Assembly (NCBI RefSeq): GCF_018372215.1
Contig: NZ_JAHAJN010000001.1
Coordinates: forward strand, 1-64,000
Length of the DNA: 64,000 nt
Source of the DNA: Negativicoccus succinicivorans
Lineage (GTDB): Bacteria; Bacillota; Negativicutes; Veillonellales; Negativicoccaceae
Direction: 5' to 3'
Positions 1 through 9,031 of the stretch are shown piece by piece (the stretch's first letter is position 1; every line of letters starts with the position of its first letter). A program made the position numbers and the translations under genes. The notes beneath the pieces are model-generated. The model saw only the letters and a list, made by a program, of their open reading frames with translations. It was not told the DNA's origin and did not search any database.

Positions 1-1
1 C

Positions 2-1195
2 GCGGCCCCGAATCCGTTCTCGGATGTAACTCCGAACGACTGGGCTTACCAGGCAGTATCCCAACTCGCCGCTGAAGGCGTAGTCGAAGGATACCCGGAT
101 GGAACATTCAAAGGCCAGCAGAACATCACCCGCTATGAAATGGCGCAGATGGTCGCTCGCGCGATGGTAAAACAGGATCAGTTGAACGCAGAGCAACAGG
201 CGCAATTGAACCGTTTGGCTGACGAATTCTCGAACGAATTGAACAGCCTCGGCGTCCGCGTTTCCAACTTGGAAAACCGCGTCGGCAACGTAAAATTGAC
301 GGGTGACGCTCGCGTTCGTTACATGGACGAGAGTGATAAGGATTACTTCGATATGCGTGTTCGTCTGCAGGCTAACGCGAAAGTATCGGACAACACCAAG
401 GTAACCGCTCGCATTACCTCGGGTAGCTTCGGTTTCGACAGCGAAGCTCAAGATCCGTCCTTGAACCTTGATCAATTGTACATCGAACACAACTTCAACG
501 ATAACTTCGGCGCGAAAGCAGGCCGTTACGACTTGACTCTCGGTGCGACCGGCGTATTCTATGATTCTACATTCGATGGCGCGGAAATCAACTTCGGTAA
601 GGATATCAACTTGGCAGCCGGCTACGGCTATCTGAAAGATTTTGACGAAAAAGCGAACAAGAAGTTCTTTGCTGAAAAGACCCCGAGCGCTTGGTTCGTA
701 CAGGCGGGCGCTGATTTGACGGATGGTCTTGGCGTTACCGCTTTCTACCTGAATGCGCAGGATGCTGAATATAACAATAAAAAAGAAGACGTGAACTTCT
801 GGGGCGCCGGCTTGAACTTCCAGTTCAACGATGCGCTGCAGCTCCGTGGTGACTATGTACGCAACACGACGTTCGACAACGATCCGGAACTCTGGACCGC
901 AGGCTTGCTCTTCGGCGTTGCCGACACGAGCAAGGTTGGTTCCTTCGAAATCGGCGCTGATTATGTAAGCGTTGAACCGTACTCCTACTTCGGTGGCACG
1001 AGCATGACGCTTGATACCCCGATGACACACCCGGACCTCGGTAAGGCAACCTACTGGCAGGCGCAGGCCGGTTTCGTACCGGCAGAAAATATTCTGCTGA
1101 ATGCTTACTATGCATTTGACATCAATTTTGATGCTAAAGATGCAAAAGGCGCTGACGACAACATGTGGGGCGTTGAACTCAACTACTACTTCTAA
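2..1195 (+). CDS. SLH-domain outer-membrane porin (OmpM-like), 5' end cut by window edge
   Basis: The reading frame is open from the first bases of the window, so the start lies upstream. The visible 397 residues begin with most of an S-layer homology domain (FSDVTPNDWAYQAV, then EGYPDGTFKG and the TRYEMAQMVAR end), followed by a heptad-like coiled coil (about residues 58-95) and then a long run of alternating polar/aromatic beta strands ending in NYYF, the usual outer-membrane barrel terminus. In Negativicutes such proteins tie the outer membrane to peptidoglycan through the SLH domain and form the major pores. Codon use is strongly biased (AAC, TTC, GGC), consistent with high expression. 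A strong terminator follows directly. Family call is confident; which paralogue it is cannot be told. Confidence 0.9.
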   Translation, partial: AAPNPFSDVTPNDWAYQAVSQLAAEGVVEGYPDGTFKGQQNITRYEMAQMVARAMVKQDQLNAEQQAQLNRLADEFSNELNSLGVRVSNLENRVGNVKLTGDARVRYMDESDKDYFDMRVRLQANAKVSDNTKVTARITSGSFGFDSEAQDPSLNLDQLYIEHNFNDNFGAKAGRYDLTLGATGVFYDSTFDGAEINFGKDINLAAGYGYLKDFDEKANKKFFAEKTPSAWFVQAGADLTDGLGVTAFYLNAQDAEYNNKKEDVNFWGAGLNFQFNDALQLRGDYVRNTTFDNDPELWTAGLLFGVADTSKVGSFEIGADYVSVEPYSYFGGTSMTLDTPMTHPDLGKATYWQAQAGFVPAENILLNAYYAFDINFDAKDAKGADDNMWGVELNYYF

Positions 1196-1196
1196 T

Positions 1197-1243
1197 GAAG
1201 CAATAAAAAAAGAGGCGTTAAACGCCTCTTTTTTTATTGCTTC
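1197..1243. terminator. Bidirectional terminator between porin and MFS gene
   Basis: Perfect inverted repeat with 23-base arms and a one-base centre. The GC core AGAGGCGTT/AACGCCTCT is flanked by an A-run on one side and a T-run on the other, so it can terminate the porin transcript and the converging MFS transcript. Confidence 0.9.
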
Positions 1244-1312
1244 AATTAAGAGTTAAAGAACTGTTCAGGCGAGGCCTGCATGTCGCAGTAAATGTTGCGG
1301 TTTGCCAACGTT

Positions 1313-2560
1313 TTATGGATTTACCTGAAACGCATGGGGATCTTTTTGCAGGCGCAGGTAAACATGACGACCTATCGGAATGAGCAACAGGAAAGAGATC
1401 AGCGCGCAGGTCATGATGCCGAAACGTATGCCGAGCCATTCAATCAGCCAACCTGTCAACAGGTTGCCGGGCGGCGTCGCGCCTAAGAAAACAAGCGAAT
1501 ACAATGATAAAATCCGGCCGCGATAGGCAAGCTCCGTATTCATTTGCACCAAAGTATTGGCGCTGATTAAAAACGTCAAGACGAAAAAGCCGAACACGGC
1601 GAACATGCCAAGAGCCAAATAAAACGAATCAAATAATGCCAAAATGAACAGTAATGAAGTGGCCGTTAAGGCGCTGCCGAAAAGAAGCCGCGCGCTGGGA
1701 CGGCCGTCGGCAAGTGAAGCAGAAAGCAGGGCGGCGGTGAAAGAACCGACACCGATCGCTGACGTAATCAGTCCGAAACCGGTCACCCCGCGATGCAAAA
1801 TTAAATCCGCATATACCGGCGCGATGACATTATAATTCATAATAAAAGTGGAAATGATGAAAAGCACAATCAACGTGCTGTAAACGGGCATGTTGTGCGC
1901 CGCATACGCAATTCCGTCGCGCATATCCGACAACGGCGTTTGGACACGTCCCTTCATCTTTGGCGCGCCGACGATCGGCAAATTCCAATACGTCCAAAGC
2001 ACCGGGATCATCAAAACGGCGTTGGCGAAAAAGAGCCATCCCGCACCGTACTTAGCCATCACTACCGCGGCGATGGCCGGACCGATCATACGGGCGACAT
2101 TAAAGTTGGCGGAATTCATACTGATGGCGCTGCGCAGATTTTTCGGTTGCACCAATTCCGCGACATACGATTGCCGCGCCGGAGTGTCGATCGTTTGAAT
2201 ACAACCGTATAAGAAAGCTAAGAATAATACATTATAGTAATTGACCCAACCGGTGAAAACGAGCAATGCGAGCAGGAGCGCTTGCACGAAATAAGCCGCC
2301 TGTGTAAAACGAACGAGGGAGCGTTTGGCGATACGATCCACCACAACACCGGCCGGCAATGAAAAGAGCATGATCGGACCAAATTGAGCGACGCCTAAAA
2401 GACCGAGCAACAACGGTGAACCGGTCAATGAATAGACCAGCCATTGTTGGGCGGTAAGCTGCATCCATAGACCGATCAAAGCGACCCATTGACTCAGCCA
2501 GAAACGACGAAAGTACACTTCCGACATTGCCGGGAAAGTACGATAAATCAAAGCGAGCAT
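1313..2560 (-). CDS. MFS transporter, MFS_3 / EntS-like exporter
   Basis: A 415-residue protein with about twelve hydrophobic segments. The cytoplasmic loop PAGVVVDRIAKRSLVR after the second/third segment matches the MFS loop 2-3 signature, and the segment TPARQSYVAELV (about residue 128) is typical of the MFS_3 group that contains enterobactin and macrolide-type exporters. The start is supported by AAGGAG eight bases upstream of ATG at 2560. It lies alone on the minus strand, divergent from the PC4-like gene. Substrate is not predictable. A 20-bp perfect inverted repeat sits in its promoter, suggesting specific regulation. Confidence 0.85.
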   Translation of the reverse strand: MLALIYRTFPAMSEVYFRRFWLSQWVALIGLWMQLTAQQWLVYSLTGSPLLLGLLGVAQFGPIMLFSLPAGVVVDRIAKRSLVRFTQAAYFVQALLLALLVFTGWVNYYNVLFLAFLYGCIQTIDTPARQSYVAELVQPKNLRSAISMNSANFNVARMIGPAIAAVVMAKYGAGWLFFANAVLMIPVLWTYWNLPIVGAPKMKGRVQTPLSDMRDGIAYAAHNMPVYSTLIVLFIISTFIMNYNVIAPVYADLILHRGVTGFGLITSAIGVGSFTAALLSASLADGRPSARLLFGSALTATSLLFILALFDSFYLALGMFAVFGFFVLTFLISANTLVQMNTELAYRGRILSLYSLVFLGATPPGNLLTGWLIEWLGIRFGIMTCALISFLLLIPIGRHVYLRLQKDPHAFQVNP

Positions 2561-2597
2561 GAAACAATCTCCTTATCCGAACATTACTTCTCTCATT

Positions 2598-2606
2598 ATG
2601 ATAGCA
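2598..2606 (-). promoter_or_regulatory. Extended -10 promoter element for the MFS gene
   Basis: On the minus strand the sequence reads TGCTATCAT, an extended -10 box, 37 bases upstream of the start codon. No good -35 hexamer is visible at 17 bp. Confidence 0.5.
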
Positions 2607-2626
2607 TATCCGGGTTTGCCCGGATA
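2607..2626. promoter_or_regulatory. Candidate operator: 20-bp inverted repeat abutting the MFS promoter
   Basis: TATCCGGG-TTTG-CCCGGATA, perfect 8-base arms around a 4-base centre. It directly abuts the extended -10 box of the MFS gene and fills the -15 to -35 region, where a dimeric regulator would act. It lacks a T-run, so a terminator role is less likely. The regulator is unknown. Confidence 0.45.
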
Positions 2627-2648
2627 AGTAGCGCCCAACGGCAAATAG

Positions 2649-2677
2649 TTGTAAGCGTGATGTACATATGCTATGAT
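2649..2677 (+). promoter_or_regulatory. Promoter of the PC4/YdbC-like gene
   Basis: TTGTAA (2649-2654), a 17-bp spacer, then TATGAT (2672-2677) preceded by TGC, i.e. an extended -10. It lies 47 bases before the proposed start codon. Confidence 0.6.
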
Positions 2678-2723
2678 TGTAATCAATGCGAGAATACTGG
2701 GGAAAAATAGGAGTGTGAAAAAA

Positions 2724-2954
2724 ATGGCCACAATTAATTTTGAAATTGAAAAAGTACTTGGCGATCTTTCGACCAACCGTGACGGTTGGAAAAAGCAGCT
2801 GACTTTTACAAGCTGGAACGGTCGCGCTGCAAAATTTGATTTGCGCAGCTGGGAGCCGGAATATAACGCCATGACTAAAGGATTGACATTGACAAAAGAA
2901 GAGTTGTTAAAGCTGAAAGACATTTTGAACGAAATGGACTTTGATGAATTTTAA
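2724..2954 (+). CDS. PC4/YdbC-family single-stranded DNA-binding protein
   Basis: A 76-residue protein. The pattern GWKKQLTFTSWNGRAAKFDL, then RSWEP and a C-terminal helix LTLTKEELLKLKDIL, matches the bacterial YdbC group of the PC4 (transcription coactivator p15) fold, small dimers that bind single-stranded nucleic acid. Start at ATG 2724 is chosen because AGGAG lies ten bases upstream and YdbC proteins begin with a similar short N-terminus; an in-frame GTG at 2715 is too close to that site. It is monocistronic, with its own promoter and a UUCG-loop terminator. Confidence 0.8.
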   Translation: MATINFEIEKVLGDLSTNRDGWKKQLTFTSWNGRAAKFDLRSWEPEYNAMTKGLTLTKEELLKLKDILNEMDFDEF

Positions 2955-2970
2955 CAAATGACGTACACAT

Positions 2971-3000
2971 GACGTTCTACTTCGGTAGGACGTCTTTCTA
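2971..3000 (+). terminator. Terminator after the PC4/YdbC-like gene
   Basis: Ten-base-pair stem GACGTTCTAC / GTAGGACGTC (one G-U pair) closed by a stable TTCG tetraloop and followed by a short T-rich tail. Confidence 0.7.
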
Positions 3001-3014
3001 TTCCGGGGGAATTT

Positions 3015-4190
3015 ATGGAAAATACGCAGCATAGAAAACAAATCGGCCTTCTATTGCTGGTCTATACCGTAATCAAAGTATTGCTCTCCGGCGGTAAAAT
3101 GGGTCTCGGTTACTGGTTCGGATCGGTCGCGGTCGTTGGTGACGGGCTGCATGATCTTACGGATATCGGCAGTTCTTTTATGATTGCGCTGTCGCTGTAT
3201 ATGATGGGCAAACCTGTCAACCGAGAGCATCCGTTTGGACAGGCCCGCATCGAATACGTGGCGACAAGTGTTATCGGCGTCATCATTTTACTGGCCGGAT
3301 TTGGTGTCGGTGCGGAAGCATTGCATCGGATTATGTATCCGCAGTATCTTGTCATAGAGCCGATTCTGATTGCAGTATTGGTGTTGTCACTTATTGTACA
3401 ATCGGGATTAGTGCTTTTTTTTCGCCGCTTAAAAACGCACGGAGGCTCTGACATTTTAGCCGCGCTTACCGCGGATGCCGCCAGCGATTTCTTAATGACG
3501 GCAGGCGTTTTATTGGCCGTCGGAGCGCAGTACGTTGGCGGTTGGCAAATTGATGAATACACCGGCGCGTTGGTGTCACTTGCACTTTTATACACGGGAA
3601 TGAAAGTTCTTTACATGGGCGTAGACAAGCTTTTAGGGAAGGGGATCAGCCTGGCTGAAGAACAGGAGATATTGGCCGCCGTAACGAATATGCCGGGGGT
3701 GGAAGGTGCCCACGATTTAATTGTGCATGATTATGGGCCCGGACTCCGCTTTTTGAGCATTCATATCGAAGTCGACAGTCGAATGAATTTACTGGAAGCG
3801 CATCATGTGGCGGATTCCATTGAGCGGCGCTTACGCGACAAGTATAAGGCGCAGTCACTCGTGCACGTGGATCCGCGTAACATTTCCAATCCGGCGACAC
3901 TGGCGGTTGAAAATAATGTGCGTCGACTGGTCGCGCAGGTGAACCCGCGCTGGGATGTCCATGACTTTTTTGCGACACAACAGGGCGATATCTGGTCGGT
4001 TCATTTTGATATTTCAGTAGAAGACGGCACGCGCGACGATGACGAGAGCATTTATCGACAGATAAGGCAGATGATTCACGCTCGGTATCCCGAATATAAG
4101 TTGTCGATTGTGGTGGATCGCCATTATGTTACCGGCAGAATCATGCGCGATGAGGACGTTATGCCTGAAAACTTGACTAATAGCAGATGA
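3015..4190 (+). CDS. Cation diffusion facilitator (CDF) metal exporter, possibly Mn2+
   Basis: A 391-residue CDF protein: about six transmembrane segments in residues 10-205 and a cytoplasmic C-terminal region longer than the usual single dimerisation domain (VEGAHDLIVHDYGPGLRFLS, then a second ferredoxin-like stretch after about residue 290). The metal site can be read: TM2 has D43-x3-D47 (GDGLHD) and TM5 has D154-x3-D158 (DAASD). Zinc/iron CDFs have His at the first TM5 position; an all-Asp site is typical of manganese exporters, so Mn2+ is inferred. Proton-driven efflux across the inner membrane is the family role. Start supported by GGGGGA upstream. Confidence 0.85.
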   Translation: MENTQHRKQIGLLLLVYTVIKVLLSGGKMGLGYWFGSVAVVGDGLHDLTDIGSSFMIALSLYMMGKPVNREHPFGQARIEYVATSVIGVIILLAGFGVGAEALHRIMYPQYLVIEPILIAVLVLSLIVQSGLVLFFRRLKTHGGSDILAALTADAASDFLMTAGVLLAVGAQYVGGWQIDEYTGALVSLALLYTGMKVLYMGVDKLLGKGISLAEEQEILAAVTNMPGVEGAHDLIVHDYGPGLRFLSIHIEVDSRMNLLEAHHVADSIERRLRDKYKAQSLVHVDPRNISNPATLAVENNVRRLVAQVNPRWDVHDFFATQQGDIWSVHFDISVEDGTRDDDESIYRQIRQMIHARYPEYKLSIVVDRHYVTGRIMRDEDVMPENLTNSR

Positions 4191-4241
4191 TAAATCATAA
4201 TTGTAATGTTAAGGATTATAAAGAAAAATAGGAGGAATGAC

Positions 4242-6347
4242 ATGAACGAGGTGTTCAAAACAGAATGGGCGGGACGCCCGCTGGTTATCGAAACCGGCAA
4301 GTTTGCCAAACAGGCAAGCGGTGCCGTTATGGTGCGTTACGGGGATACCGCTGTGCTGGTCACTGCGACCGGCGCCAAAAAGCCGCGCGAGGGTACGGAC
4401 TTTTTCCCGCTGACGGTAGATTATGAAGAAAAATTGTATTCCGTAGGGAAAATTCCCGGCGGATTTGTGAAACGTGAAGGTCGTCCCGGTGAGTCCGCGA
4501 TTTTGAATGCGCGTTTGATTGATCGCCCGATTCGTCCGCTGTTTGATAAAGGCGTACGCAACGACGTGCACGTGGTCGCGACAGTGCTTTCCGTCGATCA
4601 GGACAATGCGCCGGAAATGGCGGCGATGCTTGGCGCCTCGGCGGCGCTTTCCATCTCGAATATTCCGTTTGAAGGTCCGATTGCCGGCGTTAAGGTAGGT
4701 CGGGGGAACGGTAATTTCGTGATCAATCCTACGGTGCAGCAACGTGAAGAATCGGATTTGATGATTACAGTTGCCGGTACGGATGACGCGATTTTGATGG
4801 TCGAGGGCGGGGCACAGGAAATTCCTGAAGAAACGGTCTTGGACGCGATCATGTTCGGCCATGAAGAAATTCGCCGACTGGTTGCTTTCCAGCAGGAAAT
4901 GGTCGCTAAAGTTGGCAAAGAAAAGCTTGTTTACGACGTGCATACAGTCGATGAAGTGATTGCGCAAGCGGTGGAAGATTACGCAGCGGAAAACCTTAAA
5001 AACGCGATTTTTGACAAAGATAAACAAACGCGTGAAGCGCATATGGACGAAGTCAAAGAAGAAGCGCGCGCTCATTTCGAAGATATTTATCCGGAACAGA
5101 TGGCGGATGTCGGTATGGCGCTTGATGCGTTGACCAAGCGTATCGTACGGCGCATGATTTCCGTCGATAAAATCCGTCCGGATGGACGCGCATTGAACGA
5201 GATCCGACCGATTACCTGCGAAGTCGGTTTACTCGCACGTACGCACGGTTCGGCACTGTTTACGCGGGGGCAAACCCAAGCGCTCACAGTGACCACACTC
5301 GCGCCGCTTTCGGAAAAACAGACGATCGATGACGTTTCCGAACGCACGGAAAAACGCTATATTCATCAATATAATTTCCCGTCTTACAGTGTCGGTGAAA
5401 CACGTCCGACGCGTGGTCCGGGTCGTCGTGAAATCGGTCACGGCGCGCTCGCGGAGCGTGCTTTGGTACCGGTCATTCCGTCAGAAGCGGAATTTCCGTA
5501 CGCCTTGCGTGTCGTTTCGGAAATTTTGGAATCCAACGGTTCCTCTTCCATGGCAAGCGTTTGCGGCAGCACGATGTCGCTGATGAATGCGGGCGTACCG
5601 ATTAAAGCGCCGGTCGCCGGTATTGCTATGGGTCTTGTCAAAGACGGCGAAGATTACGCGATTTTAACGGATATTCAGGGCATGGAAGATGCCCTCGGTG
5701 ATATGGACTTTAAAGTGGCCGGTACCGAACAGGGTGTCACCGCGATCCAGATGGATATTAAAGTCGACGGTTTATCCCGTGAAATTTTGGCTTCCGCGCT
5801 GCAGCAGGCACATGAAGGACGTCATTTCATCCTCGGGAAAATCGCCGAATGCATTACCGAACCGGCCAAAGACCTTTCACCGTATGCACCGCGCATCATC
5901 ACGATGCAGATTAAAGTGGATCAGATCCGCACTGTCATTGGACCGGGCGGCAAAACGATCAATGGCATCATTGATGCTACCGGCGTGAAGATCGATATCG
6001 AAGAAGACGGTACCGTTTACATCGCTTCGGTAGACGGCGAAGGCGGTAAAAAAGCGGTCGAAATGATCGAACGACTCGTCAAAGAAGTAAAACCGGGTGA
6101 AGTGTACTTGGGTAAAGTTACTCGCTTGATGAAATTTGGCGCGTTTGTAGAAGTATTGCCGGGCAAAGAAGGTCTGGTTCATATTTCGCAGCTGGCGAAA
6201 GAACGTGTCGAAAAAGTTGAAGACGTCGTTAACATCGGCGATGAAATCATGGTTAAAGTAACCGAAATTGATAAGCAGGGCCGTATCAACTTGTCGCGCA
6301 AAGCACTGTTGAACGAAAATGAAAACGGTCCGAAGGCAAAGGAGTGA
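4242..6347 (+). CDS. pnp: Polyribonucleotide nucleotidyltransferase (PNPase)
   Basis: A 701-residue enzyme that degrades RNA 3' to 5' by phosphorolysis in the cytoplasm. Domain order: first RNase PH core (residues 1-140), helical linker, second RNase PH core ([17 protein letters not shown]), a KH domain ([17 protein letters not shown], about residue 565) and an S1 domain ([20 protein letters not shown], about residue 625). Length and order are standard. The start at 4242 follows AGGAGG seven bases upstream; an in-frame ATG twelve codons earlier lacks such a site. The stop overlaps the ribosome site of dut, so the two are probably co-expressed. Confidence 0.97.
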   Translation: MNEVFKTEWAGRPLVIETGKFAKQASGAVMVRYGDTAVLVTATGAKKPREGTDFFPLTVDYEEKLYSVGKIPGGFVKREGRPGESAILNARLIDRPIRPLFDKGVRNDVHVVATVLSVDQDNAPEMAAMLGASAALSISNIPFEGPIAGVKVGRGNGNFVINPTVQQREESDLMITVAGTDDAILMVEGGAQEIPEETVLDAIMFGHEEIRRLVAFQQEMVAKVGKEKLVYDVHTVDEVIAQAVEDYAAENLKNAIFDKDKQTREAHMDEVKEEARAHFEDIYPEQMADVGMALDALTKRIVRRMISVDKIRPDGRALNEIRPITCEVGLLARTHGSALFTRGQTQALTVTTLAPLSEKQTIDDVSERTEKRYIHQYNFPSYSVGETRPTRGPGRREIGHGALAERALVPVIPSEAEFPYALRVVSEILESNGSSSMASVCGSTMSLMNAGVPIKAPVAGIAMGLVKDGEDYAILTDIQGMEDALGDMDFKVAGTEQGVTAIQMDIKVDGLSREILASALQQAHEGRHFILGKIAECITEPAKDLSPYAPRIITMQIKVDQIRTVIGPGGKTINGIIDATGVKIDIEEDGTVYIASVDGEGGKKAVEMIERLVKEVKPGEVYLGKVTRLMKFGAFVEVLPGKEGLVHISQLAKERVEKVEDVVNIGDEIMVKVTEIDKQGRINLSRKALLNENENGPKAKE

Positions 6348-6353
6348 ACCGGA

Positions 6354-6803
6354 GTGCAACCGATTCGCGGCTTTGAAGTAGTGACCGAATATGCCGATTG
6401 TGAGATTACGCTACCCGAACGCAAAACAACGGAAAGTGCTGGCTATGATATTGAAAGCGCCGCCGATGTGGAACTGTTACCCGGTAAGGTGACATTAGTG
6501 CCGACCGGATTAAAGGCGTTTATGGGAATGGGAGAGTACCTGGCCATTTTTATTCGCTCGGGTATTTCGATTCGTAATCAGCTTTTGCTGATTAACGGCG
6601 CAGGCATCATCGACAGTGACTACTACAACAATGAAGAAAATGAAGGTCATATTATGATTGCCGTTTACAATGCGGGAGAAGAGTCCTACATGGTGAAAAA
6701 AGGCGACCGCGTGGCGCAGGGGATTTTTTCGCAATACCTGCTGGTAGCGGATGATCAGGCAACCGGTGTGCGCACCGGAGGAATCGGCAGCACCGGTCAG
6801 TAG
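6354..6803 (+). CDS. dut: dUTP diphosphatase (dUTPase)
   Basis: A 149-residue trimeric dUTPase that hydrolyses dUTP to dUMP and pyrophosphate. The five family motifs are visible: AGYDIESA (1), RSGIS (2), GIIDSDYY (3, with the catalytic Asp), GDRVAQ (4) and the C-terminal RTGGIGSTG (5), the P-loop-like tail that closes over the substrate. The start is GTG, supported by AAGGAG overlapping the end of pnp. A hairpin terminator follows at once. Confidence 0.95.
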   Translation: MQPIRGFEVVTEYADCEITLPERKTTESAGYDIESAADVELLPGKVTLVPTGLKAFMGMGEYLAIFIRSGISIRNQLLLINGAGIIDSDYYNNEENEGHIMIAVYNAGEESYMVKKGDRVAQGIFSQYLLVADDQATGVRTGGIGSTGQ

Positions 6804-6813
6804 TGTGATTTTC

Positions 6814-6858
6814 GTAAATAAAAGCGGACTGCCGAAGCAGTCCGCTTTTATTTACACA
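6814..6858. terminator. Terminator after dut
   Basis: Perfect 19-base arms (core AAGCGGACTGC / GCAGTCCGCTT) with a CGAA tetraloop at 6833-6836, flanked by A- and T-rich ends. It ends just before the ribosome site of the next gene. Confidence 0.85.
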
Positions 6859-6868
6859 AGGAGGACCA

Positions 6869-8194
6869 ATGGATGCACTGGCAATGATTCGCAAAGCGCG
6901 GTTGGGAGAGCAGGCTACCGCGGACGAATTGAAGGAATGGGTACAAGCCTGTACGGCGGGCGAGGTTCCCGATTATCAGATGGCCGCCTGGTTAATGGCG
7001 GTATATTTCCAAGGGCTTACCAAGAAGGAAACGACCGATCTGACATTGGCAATGGAACATTCAGGTAAAACATTTGCCGGCCGCAATTTAGGATATTCCT
7101 TGGTGGATAAGCACAGTACGGGCGGCGTGGCGGATACCACTACGCTGATTGTGGCACCGCTAGCGGCGGCATGCGGTGCGCATTTAGCTAAAATGTCCGG
7201 GCGGGGTCTGGGATTTACCGGCGGTACGCTGGATAAATTGGAGTCGATTCCCGGGTTTCAAGTGCAGCTCACGGAAGCGGATTTTATCCGTCAGGTGGAT
7301 GCGATCGGTTTGGCGGTTATCGGCCAAAGTGCGGAGCTCGCACCGGCGGATGGGATTTTTTACGCGCTGCGTGACGTGACGGAAACGGTCGAAAGCATGC
7401 CTCTTATCGCGGCATCGGTTATGAGCAAAAAACTTGCGGCGGGCGCGGACGGTATCGTGCTCGATGTCAAATGCGGCGCGGCCGCATTCATGCATGATCG
7501 CGAGCAGGCCAAAGCATTGGCGCAGCTGATGGTAGATATCGGGGAGGCCGCCGGTCGCAAGATGACGGCATTCGTCACAGACATGAATGTGCCTCTTGGG
7601 AGCGCTATCGGTAATTCGCTCGAAGTCGATGAAGCCGTCGAGGTTCTTTCGGGGGGCGGTAATCAGCGCTTGGTCACATTGTCACTCCATCTGACGGCGG
7701 CCCTTTTGCTGACGGCAGGTGTTGTTGGAACCCTTGCTGAAGGACTGACGAAAGCACGGCAAGCAATAGCTGACGGTTCCGGTTTGCAAAAATTTACGGA
7801 ATGGATCGCGGCGCAAGGCGGCGAAACCGCTTGGATCGGGCAGGAACCCTTGACAAAAAAAGTCAATACGCTCACTGTAAATGCGTCGCAAGCAGGCTAT
7901 CTTGCCGCCATCGACGCGTTAGCTTTGGCGGGAGTGGCATTGTCGCTGGGGGCCGGCCGTCGGGCGAAAGGCGATCGCATTGATTCGCAGGTGGGGATTC
8001 GTCTTTGCGCGGAGCCGGGAGCTTATGTCGAAAAGAATGCACCATTGGCATGTTTATACGGCGCTAAAAATGCCGACCTGGATCAGTATGCAACGCGAGT
8101 GGAACAGGCATTTACATTGCAACAGGAGAAAATCGAGTTGCCGCTGATTTATGAAGTTTTGAGCCATGATGTGACGGTTGCGCAGGGCGAATAA
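6869..8194 (+). CDS. pdp: Pyrimidine-nucleoside phosphorylase
   Basis: A 441-residue homologue of thymidine/pyrimidine-nucleoside phosphorylases, which split nucleosides with phosphate to base and (deoxy)ribose-1-phosphate. Visible motifs: KHSTGGVADTTTL (phosphate site), KMSGRGLGFTGGTLDKLES (the family signature) and the C-terminal alpha/beta domain with AGRRAKGD. The loop usually reads KHSTGGVGD; here the second Gly is Ala, a mild deviation. Length is normal, so the enzyme is probably active. Start supported by AAGGAGG. It shares a terminator with the converging rpsT gene. The symbol deoA would fit equally well. Confidence 0.93.
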   Translation: MDALAMIRKARLGEQATADELKEWVQACTAGEVPDYQMAAWLMAVYFQGLTKKETTDLTLAMEHSGKTFAGRNLGYSLVDKHSTGGVADTTTLIVAPLAAACGAHLAKMSGRGLGFTGGTLDKLESIPGFQVQLTEADFIRQVDAIGLAVIGQSAELAPADGIFYALRDVTETVESMPLIAASVMSKKLAAGADGIVLDVKCGAAAFMHDREQAKALAQLMVDIGEAAGRKMTAFVTDMNVPLGSAIGNSLEVDEAVEVLSGGGNQRLVTLSLHLTAALLLTAGVVGTLAEGLTKARQAIADGSGLQKFTEWIAAQGGETAWIGQEPLTKKVNTLTVNASQAGYLAAIDALALAGVALSLGAGRRAKGDRIDSQVGIRLCAEPGAYVEKNAPLACLYGAKNADLDQYATRVEQAFTLQQEKIELPLIYEVLSHDVTVAQGE

Positions 8195-8210
8195 AGCAGT
8201 AAAAAAGAAA

Positions 8211-8240
8211 AATAAAAAAAGCTACCGAAGTAGCTTTTTT
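8211..8240. terminator. Bidirectional terminator between pdp and rpsT
   Basis: GCTAC-CGAA-GTAGC stem-loop flanked by seven A and six T residues, serving both converging genes. Confidence 0.75.
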
Positions 8241-8247
8241 ATCTTTA

Positions 8248-8526
8248 TTACTTAGCTTCTGCGTCGTTTTGTGCTTGCAGCTTGTTGCGCAACGCCGATT
8301 TTTTACGAGCGGCATTGTTTTTATGAATCACACCTTTGGAGGCTGCCTTGTCGATCAATTTGGACGCATTGTTAAACGCGGCTTGAGCGGCTTCGGCATC
8401 GCCAGCGGCGATCGCATCAACGGTACGTTTGGTTGCCGTACGGATACGAGATTTAGTCGCAGTGTTCTGGGCACGACGTTCAGCGTCGGTCTTCATGCTT
8501 TTAATGCTGGATTTGATTTGCGGCAA
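8248..8526 (-). CDS. rpsT: 30S ribosomal protein S20
   Basis: A 92-residue basic helical protein that binds 16S rRNA. The opening PQIKSSIKSMKTDAERRAQN and the Ala/Lys-rich remainder match bacterial S20. The start appears to be TTG at 8526-8524: the strong site AAAGGAGG lies eight bases upstream, while the in-frame GTG three codons earlier is embedded in that site (AGGAGGTG) and cannot serve. A UUG start is also used by E. coli rpsT, where it takes part in autoregulation; whether that holds here is inference. Monocistronic, with its own promoter. Confidence 0.95.
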   Translation of the reverse strand: MPQIKSSIKSMKTDAERRAQNTATKSRIRTATKRTVDAIAAGDAEAAQAAFNNASKLIDKAASKGVIHKNNAARKKSALRNKLQAQNDAEAK

Positions 8527-8577
8527 TGGTGTCACCTCCTTTATGTATATTCGATTTCCATGCCTTCATACCTTAAA

Positions 8578-8606
8578 ATTTTATCATATTGACAACAGTT
8601 GCGCAA
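8578..8606 (-). promoter_or_regulatory. Candidate rpsT promoter
   Basis: On the minus strand TTGCGC, a 17-bp spacer and TAAAAT, about 52 bases upstream of the TTG start. The -35 is only a partial match. Confidence 0.4.
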
Positions 8607-8638
8607 GCAATAGACGCATTCGATAGGATGGGAATGTA

Positions 8639-9031
8639 ATGAAAATTTATTTTGGTAACGATATTGTGAAAATTTCGCGCATCCAAAAAGCCTGTGAGCG
8701 GCATCCGCAGTTTTTGGAACGCGTTTTTACGGCCGGCGAAATTGCTCATGCGCAAGGCCGTGTGCAAATGCAATGGGCGTCATTGGCGGGAATTTATGCC
8801 GCGAAAGAAGCCGCGGTCAAGGCGCTTACCACCGGGTTCCGTAAAGGTAAATTTACGGACGTGGAAATTTCGTGGAGTGAACCGGGGCAACCGATGCTGC
8901 AATGGCACGGTGTGTACGCGGAGCAAGCGCAAAGCCTTGGCATTATAAGCGCCTCGGTTTCCATCAGTCATGAAAAAGAAATGGCTATCGCCGGAGTTAC
9001 TTTACTGGGAGAGACGAATGCGAATCGTTAA
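8639..9031 (+). CDS. acpS: Holo-[acyl-carrier-protein] synthase
   Basis: A 130-residue AcpS-type phosphopantetheinyl transferase that moves 4'-phosphopantetheine from CoA to apo-ACP. Motifs: GNDIVKISRI at the N-terminus (Mg-binding Asp), RVFTAGEIAHAQ, and IYAAKEAAVKAL (the Glu/Lys catalytic motif); SVSISHEKEMAIA closes the fold. The first motif normally reads GTDIV; here it is GNDIV. The upstream ribosome site is weak (AGGATGGGA). Its last 14 bases overlap nnr, a common neighbour of acpS in Firmicutes. Confidence 0.95.
   Translation: MKIYFGNDIVKISRIQKACERHPQFLERVFTAGEIAHAQGRVQMQWASLAGIYAAKEAAVKALTTGFRKGKFTDVEISWSEPGQPMLQWHGVYAEQAQSLGIISASVSISHEKEMAIAGVTLLGETNANR

Noticed and set aside
4209..5075. 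288-codon open frame opposite pnp
   Set aside because: Antisense shadow of pnp: rich in Arg/His/Phe with no recognisable domain or ribosome site.
8588..8625. TTGACA upstream of acpS as a promoter
   Set aside because: No -10-like hexamer at 16-18 bp downstream.
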